A DNA stretch of 64,000 bases, taken from assembly GCA_023053685.1 (NCBI GenBank), contig JALIGW010000016.1:9359501-9423500 (forward strand), in the 5' to 3' direction. The notes under the pieces are model-generated. The model saw only the letters and a list, made by a program, of their open reading frames with translations, made no database searches and was not told where the DNA came from. The stretch comes from Diadophis punctatus similis (Eukaryota; Chordata; Lepidosauria; Squamata; Dipsadidae). The translations under genes were made by a program, and so were the position numbers. Below, in pieces: positions 44,967 through 58,208 of the stretch; the first letter of the stretch is position 1; each line of letters starts with the position of its first letter.

Positions 44967-45710
44967 GCAAAAAGGATGTTGAGACTCTAGAAAGAGTACA
45001 GAGAAGAGCAACAAAGATGATTAGGGGACTGGAGGCTAAAACATATGAAGAACGGTTGCAGGAACTGGGTATGTCTAGTTTAATGAAAAGAAGGAATAAG
45101 GGAGACATGATAGCAGTGTTCCAATATCTCAGGGGCTGCCACAAAGAAGAGGGAGTCAAACTATTCTCCAAAGCACCTGAGGGTAGGACAAGAAGCAACG
45201 GGTGGAAACTAATCAAGGAGAGAAGCAACTTAGAACTTAGAATAACCGATGGAAGCTGACCAAGGAGAGATTCAACCTGGAAGTGAGGAGAAACTTTCTG
45301 ACGGTGAGAGTGATCAACCAGTGGAACAGCTTGCCAGTGGAGGTTGTGAGAGCCGCAACACTTGCGACCTTCAAGGAGAGACTGGACTGCCATCTGTCTC
45401 AAATGGTGTAGGAACTCCTGCTTGAGCAGGGGGTTGGACTAGATGACCTACAAGGTCCCTTCCAACTCTAATAATAAATCTAAATCTAAATCTAAACTAA
45501 GGAGAAATTTCCTGACAGTTAGAACAATTATTCAGTGGAACAGTTTGCCTCCAGAAGTTGTGAATGCTCCCAACACTGGAAGTTTTTAAGAAGATGTTGG
45601 ATAACCATTTGTCTGAAGTGGTGTAGGGTTTCCTGCCTAAGCAGGGGGTTGGACTAGAAGACCTCCAAGGTCCCTTCCAACTCTGTTATTCTATCCTACC
45701 CTATCCTATT
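44967..45710 (+). mobile_element. CR1 LINE 3' end with a second CR1 nested in it
   Basis: Outer copy reads [40 protein letters not shown] up to NLEL at about 45236, and resumes at 45496 ('taaggagaaatttcctgaca'). Between lies a different CR1 end (WKLTKERFNLEVRRNFLTVR...), ending in a (TAAATC)n tail at 45470-45495. Confidence 0.8.
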
Positions 45711-45721
45711 CTATCTATCAT

Positions 45722-46023
45722 CTATTATCATCATCATAATGGCCTGGAGGAAAATAAGACTTGAGCTACATCATCCATACAAACAGCTAATCTTTGGAGA
45801 GGAATCACATATGTTTTAAGTGATTGAATCTGCATAGATTTGCATATCATCAAAGAAACTTCTGTAGGAATTCAATTTTAAGAAAATTCTCACATGGCCC
45901 AGCACACTCTAGCTGATTCATCAAAAGGGTTTCCCCAGACTATTTTATAGATTAATTTTAAAAGAAAGATAATCACAGTCCCCAGGTTTATATTTTAAAA
46001 GTCATAGCATAGATGGAAAAAGG
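45722..46023 (+). repeat. 300-bp duplicated module, copy B
   Basis: Second copy of 40271-40569; here it follows a CR1 tail rather than a long GATA array. Confidence 0.85.
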
Positions 46024-46026
46024 CAA

Positions 46027-46690
46027 GGAGAGAAGAAAGATCAGGCATCAATTCTTAGTGCTGTATCCTTTTTCAAGAATATTTATTAAACGGACTTAGA
46101 AATCTTACTTTCAGATTTGCTTTAGAAATGTTTACAGACACCATATGCAACATGGTGTCTGAGAAAAAAGGCAAATTCTATGCTAGTGTTCATTAGGAAT
46201 AGGTTGAAAATAAAACTGCTTACCTTGGAATGTTCCCTACCTGAAATATTGCATACAATTCTACTTGCCAAAGTATATGTGATGGACGAGGAATCCCTCC
46301 TGTCCCACTCATAAAATAAGCAATAATTGGAAATGGCAACAGCTCCTTCTTACTGGAATTCTAATCATATCTAAGGTAGGCATTTACTCCTTGTATAAAA
46401 GAAATGGGGAATGGCTATTAAAGTTATAGCCACAAGAGGTTGTATTAAGAATAATTCATTTTAACAATTAATGAAATTAATAGCTACCTTATTTGATAAA
46501 ATATAACAGTCCCTTTTTTAAGCAAAATATTTCATGACTGAATGATTCATCCATTGACTGTTGCAGCCCTACTACACAGAAATAATGAAGCAGAAGCCTC
46601 CAGCTGCAATTGTTTATTATTTTTTATGTTTGATTCTAATACTTGTTATGACTTGGTGGCATTTGTTCTTAGCCCTTGTAGGAGAATATT
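46027..46690. other. intronic sequence, nothing recognised
   Basis: No supported feature. Confidence 0.5.
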
Positions 46691-46698
46691 TCATAGAG

Positions 46699-46835
46699 CA
46701 GGGGTCTCCAACCTTGGCAACTTTTAAGACTTGTGGACTTCAACTCCCAGAATTCCTCAGCTCTGGAGCAGGGGTCTCCAACCTTGGCAACTTTAAGACC
46801 ACAAGTCTTAAAGTTGCCAAGGTTGGAGACCCCTG
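46699..46835. mobile_element. rearranged palindromic hAT MITE
   Basis: Exact TSD tcatagag at 46691-46698 and 46836-46843. The left arm occurs twice in the same direction (46699 and 46768, both 'caggggtctccaaccttggc') with one right arm. Confidence 0.85.
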
Positions 46836-46843
46836 TCATAGAG

Positions 46844-47488
46844 GAATAGTTGCTTTTTTATAAAATATTCTTTATACTCAGGAACTTCTGATTTCTGTCA
46901 CAGAATACTCACTCAGTTGGCAATCTTATACTTGAAAAATTGTCTGCCTTGTGTAAATGAGTTGATTCAACAATTCAAACTCAGTAGCTTACATCTGTAA
47001 AATTGAATTAGATCCACCTTCCCCAAGCTGCTACTGTGTTGGTAGGTCTGATTGCAGCTTCTGTCACTCCCTAACTAGCATGGCCGATGGCTGTCTAGCT
47101 ATAACAAGAATCATGTTTGACGACTCCCAGAGGGAATAGCTGAATTGGATTCTAACTTTCCTAATTCACTAGAGATAGCCAAAGCCATTTGACACAGAAT
47201 GTAATAATGAACTGATGCACATTTGCAAGTGAACATCCATATGACGGTGAGCTGTTGCTGATCCTGGCTCCCTAATAAATGCTGCAGTATAATACAATAT
47301 TCTGACATTGTAAATGTGCAACATGTTTGACAATGCCAGGGAAAATATGCCTGTCTAGTTATATGTACTACATTTTACAATAGGATATGATCTTTTTCCC
47401 TTTCCAAATAATTTTGTGTGGGGTTTTAATGCCTCTGAAGATTAGCCCAAAGGTTAGCAGCTGCTTGAAATGGTTAGGGTTAAGATTG
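46844..47488. other. intronic sequence, nothing recognised
   Basis: No supported feature. Confidence 0.5.
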
Positions 47489-47737
47489 TAGCACTAGCAA
47501 TAGCTTTTAGGCTTATATACCGCTTCACACTGCTTTACAGCCCATTCTAAGCAGTTTACAGAGTCAGCATATTGCCCCCAACAATCTGGGTCCTCATTTT
47601 ACTGACCTTGGAAGGATGGAAGGCTGAGTCAACCTTGAGCCTGGTGAGATTCGAACTGGCAAATTGCAAGCAGCAGGCAGTCAGCAGAAATAGCTTGCAG
47701 TACTGTGTCCTAACCACTGCGCCCCCGTGGCTCTTGT
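47489..47737 (-). mobile_element. tRNA-derived SINE
   Basis: Reverse complement shows B box 'agttcgaatctcaccaggct', body 'aggtcagtaaaatgaggacc' and tail with 'agcaatagc' runs. Confidence 0.85.
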
Positions 47738-49087
47738 ATCTGGTGAAGATAATCCTTATACCCAAATAAGGCTAATCCCTCTTCTGCCCTGCCCAGTTAC
47801 CCCTTTCCTTCATATTTTTTCCTACCAGGAATTTCAAACTCTGTTTTCTCTCTCTTTCCTTCTTCTTGTAGCATATCGATCCTGGTTTTTCCCCTTTTCA
47901 TGAAAAAAGCAAAGCATAGTTTATGGTTTAACATTATACATAAATCAGCTATTATGAATACAGTTTGAAGAAATCACAGCTTAGCCCACTACATGAAACT
48001 AACCCATATGTGCCAACAGAGTTCAGGAGACGGTCTGGCAAAACAGAATTTTTGGCTGCTTAACAGAATCAATATTCTGAAATACTATCATGCAGAAACT
48101 GAAACAATGTTTAAAATGGCATTAAAATAATCTGACCAAAGGGTGAATGTGATTTAAAGGATTAATTATATCAGAAAATACTTCAAGTATGTTGTAGATC
48201 TCACAAGTGAACAAAAAGATGCATTAAAAAAATAATGTTAGCAGTTTATCTCTTACTTTTTCCAAATCTGTCACAATTTCTTAAATGAACAGAAACTAAA
48301 AGCTTACATTTCTCATTATAGCCATTCATTCTCAATTATATTTAATATTTGTAGGCACAGTCATTTCTAATTTAATTCGCTGCCAGACTTACTTCTACTT
48401 CTAACAATATCCAAAGTCAGGAAAGCATATAGATATTCATATGCAATTACTCTAATAGAAATCTACATACGTCTTCCTCCTGCATGTTTAATGGGAAATT
48501 GATCAGGATTTGGCTACAGATTTATATATTGCATTTCCTCAAAATGAAGATAACCCTAAATTTAAGATAATCAGCTCTGAACAACATACAACAAAGCAAT
48601 CAATCATAACATGATAAAACAGAAAAATTATCAGGTACCGAACTTTCCAAATCTGTCAACCAGATTTGCCAAATCCAACTGCTATCAGTCTTGCAGATCT
48701 TATGTTCCCACTAATATACACATCCAATGAATGTATGTGTCAAACACAAAGCTACATATACATATGTATTTACACCTGTCTCTATAACCCACCCCCCAAG
48801 TCAAGGCCAAGTGGGGGAAAAGATGTATTACTTCAATTAATAACTTTAAGTTACTCTTACCCACCTGTTAAATAAGATACCCCATTCCAAATTTACAACC
48901 TCCATTAACCTCCATTAACAATCATTCTCTGTGGCAAACACATAAACCACTCTCATAGAGAACACAAGTTTGCACACCCACGTGTACATTCCCCTTCCTC
49001 CTTAAAAGAGAAATGGGAAAAAAATAGGGCCAAAACTGAGAATGACACATATGATTCTTCCAAGCTGAGTTCTCGCGTTCGCACCTA
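47738..49087. other. AT-rich intronic sequence, nothing recognised
   Basis: No repeat, RNA gene or coding frame identified over 1.3 kb. Confidence 0.5.
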
Positions 49088-49326
49088 CAGCAATAGCAAT
49101 AGCACTTAGACTTACAGTATATACCGCTTCACAGTGCTTTGCAGCCCTCTCTAAGCAGTTTGCAGAGTCAGCCTACTGCCCCCAACAATCTGGGTCTTCA
49201 TTTTACCCACCTTGGAAAGATGGGAGGCTGAGTCAACCTTGAGCCTGATGAGATTCGAACAGCTAAATTGCAGGCAGCCGGCAGTCAGCAGAAGTAGCCT
49301 GCAATACTGCACTCTAACCACTGCAC
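49088..49326 (-). mobile_element. tRNA-derived SINE
   Basis: Same family as 47489-47737, with head and body complete. Confidence 0.85.
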
Positions 49327-49567
49327 CATAGATAATATCATGCCAGACTGTGGACTCCACTGTCTGCATCTACTATATACTCTGTTAACTATTAAGCAGG
49401 GCTGTCTTCACTCCCTTTGTCTCAAACATAACATCCAGACTGAGTTGCCTCTTACTCCTCCGGAATGCACCCCCTCTTTGTGGAGATCCACCTCCTTACT
49501 ACATTTTATCTCAGAAGCCTCACCCAGCTAATTTCCACATTTCCAACAGCTTATTGGACATGCTGGT

Positions 49568-49793
49568 AGCTGCACCGTGGTGGCACAGCAATTAGAATGC
49601 AGTATTACAGGCTAATTCTGCTGACTGCCGACTGCCAGCAGTTCGGCAGTTCGAGTCTCACTGGCTCGAGGTTGACTCAGTCTTCCATCCTTCCGAGGTG
49701 GGTAAAATGAGGACCCAGATTATTGGGGGCAATAGTCTGACTCTGTAAACTGCTTAGAAATGGTATATAAGTCTAAGTGTTATTGCTATGCTT
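49568..49793 (+). mobile_element. tRNA-derived SINE, inverted relative to 49088
   Basis: Head 'gtggtggcacagcaattaga', B-box-like 'agttcgagtctcact', tail 'ataagtctaagtgttattgc'. With 49088-49326 it forms an inverted pair 240 bp apart. Confidence 0.87.
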
Positions 49794-50159
49794 AATAGAA
49801 ATTTTAGAAGCATCACAAGACGCTTTGAAGAAGTTAATTGAGATGAATGGTACCACTTCTGCAGTGTGAAGCACTTTATCTACTTCTTCACCCAAGTCTG
49901 GTACAAACCTTACCTTCTTATTGTTTGACTTGATGGCTTTGGCTTTTGTTCTATCTTTGTTCTGAGGTATTGATTTAGCTATAAATCAACCACACAGTGC
50001 TGTTAATAAAGGAGGTGATGCTTCTTCACCTTAGTCATCATATGAAAAGAGGTGTGTTTTCAGTTCAGAAAGGTTGTTTTTATCCTCCTTTTGATTGGGT
50101 CCTTGGTTGCCTTTTAAAAATACAGATAAGAAGATTACTTAGAGCAAATCTAAAATCTA
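49794..50159. other. intronic sequence, nothing recognised
   Basis: No supported feature. Confidence 0.45.
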
Positions 50160-50660
50160 GTGCAGAGAAGAGCAACAAAGATGATTAGGGGACTGGAGGA
50201 TAAAACATGAAGAATGGTTGCAGGAACTGGGTAGGTCTAGTTTGATGAAAAGAAGGACTAGGGGGTGACATGATAGCAGTGTTCCAATATCTCACGGGTT
50301 GCCCCAAAGAAGAGGGAGTCAAGCTATTCTCCAAAGCACCTGAGGGCAGGACAAGAAGCAATGGATGGAAACTAATCAAGGAGAGAAGCAACCTAGAACT
50401 AAGAAGAAATTTCCTGACATAACAATTAGTCAGTGGAACAGCTTGCCTCCAGAAGTTGTGAATGCTCCAACGCTGGAAGTTTTTAAGAAGATGTTGGATA
50501 ACCATTTGTCTGAAGTGGTGTAGGGTTTCCGGCCTAAGCAGGGAGTTGGACTAGAAGACCTCCAAGGTCCCTTCCAACTCTGTTATTCTATTCTATTCTA
50601 TTCTATTCTATTCTATTCTATTCTATTCTATTCTATTCTATTCTATTCTATTCTATTCTA
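50160..50660 (+). mobile_element. CR1 LINE 3' end with (ATTCT)n tail
   Basis: Begins mid-ORF2 ('gcagagaagagcaacaaaga'), runs through the C-terminus and 3' UTR to an expanded (TTCTA)n tail at 50585-50660, the usual CR1 end motif amplified to about 15 units. Confidence 0.9.
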
Positions 50661-51235
50661 AATAGGTTTCATAGCAAAATGAAGTTGGCTTTGCCTTTTG
50701 ATAACTGGCTTGCACAAACCTTATAAAACAAATCCTTATTTATTTATTCTCATTTATTACAGTCACAGCACTAGCACTACAAACACCATTATATATTAAA
50801 AAGATCAATAGCAAATACACTTATCTCCCCCTCCACACACTGACTCTTACTGGGCTAAACACATCAGTGATTATTAAGATTAAAACAACAGGCCAAGTGA
50901 GTATAAATGTGCTTGAGTTTGAGTTCTCTATCCCAAATGTACAAGCTATTTATATTTTTGTATTCCAGAACTGGGTTTTTTCAACTGGAAAATTAGAAAA
51001 CATATTTTTAGTTATAAATGTATTATGTTATAATAGTGAGAGATGGAAGTGGCATATTGATGTCTTAAATGATCAAGGAAACACACACACTTCCACTACC
51101 TCTAAGTTATTAAATGCTTTTTAAAAAATCATAAGATGTTTTTAACTAACTGATACGGAAAATATTTCAGGAGTCTTTATAATGAGCAGACTCTGTTAAG
51201 AAGTAGAACAGTAAGAGAAATAGGAAGAGAGAGAG
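50661..51235. other. AT-rich intronic sequence, nothing recognised
   Basis: No supported feature. Confidence 0.5.
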
Positions 51236-51281
51236 AGGAAGGAAGGAAGGAAGGAAGGAAGGAAGGAAGGAAGGAAGGAAG
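51236..51281. repeat. (GGAA)n microsatellite
   Basis: About 11 tetranucleotide units. Confidence 0.95.
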
Positions 51282-51350
51282 GGAAAAACCAAATACTGAT
51301 TCCAAAATCTTTATCACTGGCTTCTCAAAATCATTCTAAATATATGTATC

Positions 51351-53049
<1,699 letters not shown>

Positions 53050-53530
53050 TTACTTGTCACAAAAGTGCTTTTTTCAGGAGGCAACTGGACTTTCTTGTTT
53101 TTCCTTTTGAAGACGTTTCGCTTCTCATCCAAGAAGCTTCTTCAGCTCTGACAGGATAGTGTGGAATGGAAGGATTTATATGGCTTGCAGACAGCTGGTA
53201 ATCTGCATCCTTTTAGAGGGTGGTTGAAGAATTGGAGGTTTATCTGTGTCCTCAGGGTCGCCTGAGTAGTGTTCCTGGTTCCTGTAGTCTGCAATTTTTT
53301 CTCTGGAAATCCATTCCTACTCCCACACCTTTCAAAGGGAGTTCATCCCAAATTACCAGCTGTCTGCAAGGAATATAAATCCTTCCATTCCCCACTATCC
53401 TGTCAGAGCTGAAGAAGCTTCTTGGATGAGAAGCGAAACATCTTCAAAAGAAAAAACAAGAAAGCCCAGTTGCCTCCTAAAAAAGCACCTTTGGGACAAC
53501 CATGACCTGGATGACTGAGAATCTCTACAG
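53050..53530. mobile_element. Penelope-like 3' tails, long inverted pair
   Basis: A minus-strand copy (53060-53160 and its upstream part to about 53340) and a plus-strand copy (about 53345-53530) diverge from the centre. Outer ends share 'aaaagcacctttgggacaac'. Confidence 0.65.
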
Positions 53531-54124
53531 AAGTTCATTTTACTTGATTTTTACTTTTTCCAGTCTTAATTTCCTTCTGTTCATTTCTGATTTGTTAAAA
53601 GAAATAAGTATCTACATGAATATCAACATGAAATTCAGTTTGTTGGGGAAGTGTGAATTGCATGAATCTGCATTTATCTTACCATCCAAACAGTTCAGTT
53701 AGTGTTGTTGACCAAGCCATCTCAGATCTAAACGATCTGTAATGTGTAATGTTTTTGGAGTTTTTTCCAGGTGCCTGAATTTTTGTACACTGTTTCACTG
53801 TTCACATTTTTTTGGTTGCCTTGGTATGTTTTTAATGTCTACATACATTGGTAGGGAAAATGCCCTCTATGCTGACCGGCTGTGTTTCATTCAAAGGTAT
53901 AGAACAGGGTTTCTACTATGGCTGGCTGTGTCAGGCTGAAGCCATTTTATTGGGGAGCTAATTCTTGCCACGCTTTATATTATTTCACTATGCATTTTCT
54001 ACTGTGGGAAAATGGACTTCAGATTCGGGTTTCACCCAGATGTGCCAACATGGCTCTATTAATAAATTGGAACTTTGAGGAATACTTTACCTTGGACTCT
54101 GATTTAATTTTGAATGCTATTTTG
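53531..54124. other. intronic sequence, nothing recognised
   Basis: No supported feature. Confidence 0.5.
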
Positions 54125-54200
54125 AACCCTGACAGGCTGGGGAATTCTTGGATTTCAAGTCCACGTATCTTAAATATGCCAAGGTTGAAAAACATTGGTG
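54125..54200. mobile_element. half of a palindromic hAT MITE
   Basis: 'ggctggggaattcttggatt' and 'gccaaggttgaaaaacattg' form one arm. Confidence 0.6.
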
Positions 54201-54220
54201 TAGAGTGCGTCCATCTATGT

Positions 54221-54356
54221 CAGGGGTGTCAAACTCATGTCATCACAGCAGCATCACATGACGTATAGGGACTTTTCCCCCCCTTCGCTAAACTGGGCAT
54301 GGGCGTGGCCAGCACGTGACGCATCCAGCCCGCAGGCCGGGAGTTTGACAGCCCTG
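54221..54356. mobile_element. short hAT MITE, CAGGGGTGTCAAACTC family
   Basis: caggggtgtcaaactc to gagtttgacagccctg; flanks atctatgt and atctaggt match at 7 of 8. At 136 bp this is the smallest copy of the family here. Confidence 0.85.
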
Positions 54357-54993
54357 ATCTAGGTGATTTTATTTTTCAGATGTATTTCAGCTCTCTCTGA
54401 AAACAGTGATGGAAAGACTAGAAGTAATTAATCTCTGTCTGATCAACTGCCTATCTCCACTGTGGTGAACAAAAGTAGTTGAGTAGCATAGACTAAAAAA
54501 ATAATTTCCCAAGGAATGACTGATGGCTGCGGGAATGTAAGGCAAGCATATCTCCTGCCTTCTTTAAGTCAGTTCACCATTCTCGCAGCCCCTTCCACCT
54601 GCTCTTGAAGGGAAATAAAAAAGAACACATGAAAGGTATGCAGCACAGCAAAAGGAATGGAGGTGGATAATTCTATTGGCAGTCTCCTGCAAAGACTAAA
54701 GAACATTCTGTCATCTTATTCTTTGATTGTTAGGAAAAGAGAGGTAGTGGCATCAAAGAATGGTAACTTCCATAAAGCCTCCAGGGACCAATATCATCTT
54801 AAGATACGGATCAGAACATATAGATTTTTTTTCCTGCAAAGACATGTTCTACTTTGTTAGTTTTTCCCCTCTACAAATAATTTGCTATATTGCCACCTGT
54901 TAAATGTTGCTATCATTTCAATGTTATTCCTAAATTATCTGCCCCTCTTCAGTGTCTTTAATTTCTGCAACATGAATGGTTTAGATATTTGTT
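54357..54993. other. intronic sequence, nothing recognised
   Basis: No supported feature. Confidence 0.5.
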
Positions 54994-55146
54994 TTAAATC
55001 AGATTAACAGAGTTGGAAGGGACCTTGCAGGTCATCTAGTCCAACCCCCTGCCCAAGCAGGAGACCCTTACATCTGCCTCTACCTAGGATTGAACTCACA
55101 ACCTCCTGATTGAGAGGCAACAGCTCCACCTCTAGGCCACAGCAGT
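54994..55146 (-). mobile_element. tRNA-headed SINE with CR1-like tail
   Basis: Reverse complement: 'gtggcctagaggtggagctg', 'gagttcaatcctaggtagag', then the CR1 3' end 'gggttggactagatgacctg'. Confidence 0.7.
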
Positions 55147-55325
55147 TTGCTCCATTTGAAAGATAAATTACAGGCCATCTCAGTTATGGACAATGCAGAA
55201 AACAAAGAATAAATTAAAAAAGAAAAGAAACTGATTGAGAGAAAAGAGGTCTAGTTCAAGAAGGCAAATTGAAGCTCTTCAGTGGGCATTGAAAGACGAA
55301 CATGCAGTTTCTACATGGAGAGATG

Positions 55326-55712
55326 TCAGATCCTTGTAGTCTTCGACTTTATGACCACAATTGGGACCAGATTTTCCATCAAGTGAGTCACACCCAATTT
55401 TACCACCTTTTTTGCCGTGGTTTTTCAGCAAACCGCTGTAGTTGTTAAGTGAATCAAGCAAATCCAGTTTCCTTCACTGATGATGCTTGTTAGAAGCCGA
55501 CTGGTAAGGTTGCAAATAGCAATCACACAATCCTAGATACTGTAACTATCATAAATACATACCAGTTACCAAGGACCTGGATTTTGATCATGTGACCATG
55601 AGGATGCTTCAATAGTTGTAAATATGAAGACCAGTTGTAAGTCAACTTTTTTCAGTGCTGTCGTAACTTTGAACTGTAGCTAAACAAATAGTTGTAACTC
55701 AAAGCTATCTGT
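55326..55712 (+). mobile_element. AGGTAGTCCTCGAC repeat, diverged
   Basis: 'tagtcttcgactttatgacc' at the left, repeated 'tgatcatgtgaccatgagga' and 'tcgtaactttgaactgtagc' at the right. Confidence 0.7.
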
Positions 55713-55790
55713 ATGTTGGAGATCTTTATACCATGGCCATGCTATCCCAATATTTCTCCAAAACATGGGAAACAACTGCATGCATACAGA

Positions 55791-56150
<360 letters not shown>

Positions 56151-56349
56151 TATAAAGATGTTAGTAAAAAACATGAAAATATAAGATCTAAGAAAACTGA
56201 TAAGGTTGAGAAGAAGGTAAAATATAATTATATATAATTATGATAAACATGAATAATTTATTTCAAAATAACTTTATTATGACATGAAGTGACGTAAAGC
56301 AAGATACATTAAAATGGGACGTTAGTGGTTAAGATGAATTTTTTTACCT

Positions 56350-57290
56350 AGAATGTTATTTTTGTTTCAGACAATACCTATTTTGACAACTGAGCTACCG
56401 TTTAAACAATGGCAAAGATATATCTAAATTTGTATGGCAGGGCAAAAAAATATAAGATACTACTGTACAAGATGCAAAAAAAAAAGAGGAAGATTGGGTC
56501 TGCCAGATCTGAAGTTATGTTTTGCATTCTGTTGTTGTGCTTGGATGAAAGAGTGGGAGAATGTTAACAAATAGAAGGCTATTTGAGTTAGAAGGACATG
56601 ATCAGAGATTTGGGTGGCATGGATATTTACTCTCAAATAATGTAGATTTTAAAAATAAGCAGTGTGGTGGCCTAGTGGTGAAGACCCTCACCTCTCACTC
56701 GGAAAGTTTAGAGTTCAATCCTAGGGAGTTGCAGATGTTCCTATCCTAGGCTGCAAAGAAAAATTTTTTTTGCTGCAAACTCTACGTAGGCATCAGGAAG
56801 GGGATCTGGCCAGTAAATGCTCAGCTCTATGTAGTCGCCTCGACTGTACCCTGAATTAAGGGATTACAGGGTTGTAAAAAGGGAGAAATGTAGATGTTAA
56901 AAATCATTATGTCAGGCGGGCCATTCTTAGAGTATGGAATAAATATAAATTTTGATTCTGCCTGAAAATATCCTTGTGGCTCAGTGCAAAAAGCATTTTA
57001 AAGACAAGAAAGGATAAATAAACACAAATGGCTAACTTATTGTAATGTACTAGAATTTGCTCAAGGGGATTGTAAAATAAAATCAAGAGAAAATTTGACA
57101 ATAGAAGAATGTCCTTGTGGTTTTCTTATGCAAAATTACCAGAAAGATTTAAAGTAAATAAAATATTTTATGGTTTTGAACAACGTAAGAGGGAGTTTGT
57201 AATAGAATTATGTACTAATGATATGATATTGCTAAAATGTATAAGCCCTTGTTGAAACTTGAGCCACAAGAAGAACAAGTGAAAGAATCT
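56350..57290 (+). pseudogene. L1 ORF2 C-terminal remnant interrupted by a SINE
   Basis: Reads TELPFKQWQRYISKFVWQGK, KKRGRLGLPDLKLCFAF, then NRRLFELEGHDQRFGWHGYL up to the SINE at 56657. After it: VRRAILRVWNKYKF and REFVIELCTNDMILLKC. These are blocks of the C-terminal third of L1 ORF2. Several stops and shifts: dead. Confidence 0.8.
56657..56886 (+). mobile_element. tRNA-headed SINE in L1 ORF2 with 18-bp TSD
   Basis: Head 'gtggtggcctagtggtgaag', B box 'gagttcaatcctaggg', tail 'gatctggccagtaaatgctc'. TSD aatgtagatTttaaaaat (56639-56656) versus aatgtagatGttaaaaat (56887-56904), one mismatch. Confidence 0.87.
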
Positions 57291-57479
57291 ATATACTAAA
57301 GCTCTCTGTCCTGTAACCTTTAACTGAGCAAAACAGTGATTCATAGGGCAAAGTGTTTTGAACCAATCTGCCTCAGTTGGATTAATTTACGGAATGCATC
57401 TAAAATGCATGACTCCTGTGGAATTGAAATATGGAAAATTTTATAAAACATGTTATGACATAAAAATTATACTAAAACA

Positions 57480-57945
57480 TACCTCTCCACTGAGCCTTGG
57501 TAACAGGTCTTGAGGGTTAACTGTAGCTAATTTATCCACGATCTCATGCCACATATCAGCAACTGTGCTCTGGAGTGGAGAGGGTTTTAATGACATTCCA
57601 GCTTCAGGGGTTGGTTTCACATCCACTTCCCCTTTGGGGTCTTCTTGAGTCTAGGATGTAATGTTCGGTCTCAGCTTGTGAGATCAGCTTCCTCTTCACT
57701 ATGTTGAAGCATTGGGCAAATAGCTGTTTCTCAGTGGATGCAACCTTCTGTCCATCCATAGTTTCCTCATATGTTCCCACTCATTAGATCTGATGTTGTA
57801 ACAGCATTCCATCAATTCCTGGTGTTTTTGTCTTGACCATGTGAGGTTTGTTCCAGTAACCCACTTATGATCAGATTGACCTGGTTCCTCAACATCTGAT
57901 GCAGATCTTGTTAACACGGGTGACATTCAAACTGTCATGACTCAT
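57480..57945 (-). pseudogene. probable N-terminal fragment of an R4/Dong-like LINE ORF
   Basis: Minus strand contains LTWSRQKHQELMECCYNIRS and then KQLFAQCFNIVKRKLISQAE in another frame, a tryptophan/Myb-like pattern I associate with the N-terminal region of R4-type ORFs. Frameshifted. Moderately sure at best. Confidence 0.45.
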
Positions 57946-58042
57946 CTACTTTGTGTCATTTTCATAATTTGAGGGGTAGGCAGATAAAAATTAGCAGGCC
58001 TTTCCCTACTAATAGGGAAGGTCAAGGCAATGCTCTAGCAAC

Positions 58043-58109
58043 CGTGTGTGTGTGAGAGAGAGAGAGAGTGTGAGTGTGAGTGTGTGTGTATGAGGGGGAG
58101 GGAGGAAGG

Positions 58110-58206
<97 letters not shown>
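58043..58206. repeat. (GA)n microsatellite with (GT) leader
   Basis: Imperfect GT/GA mixture to 58110, then a pure (GA)n of about 95 bp. Confidence 0.97.
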
Positions 58207-58208
<2 letters not shown>

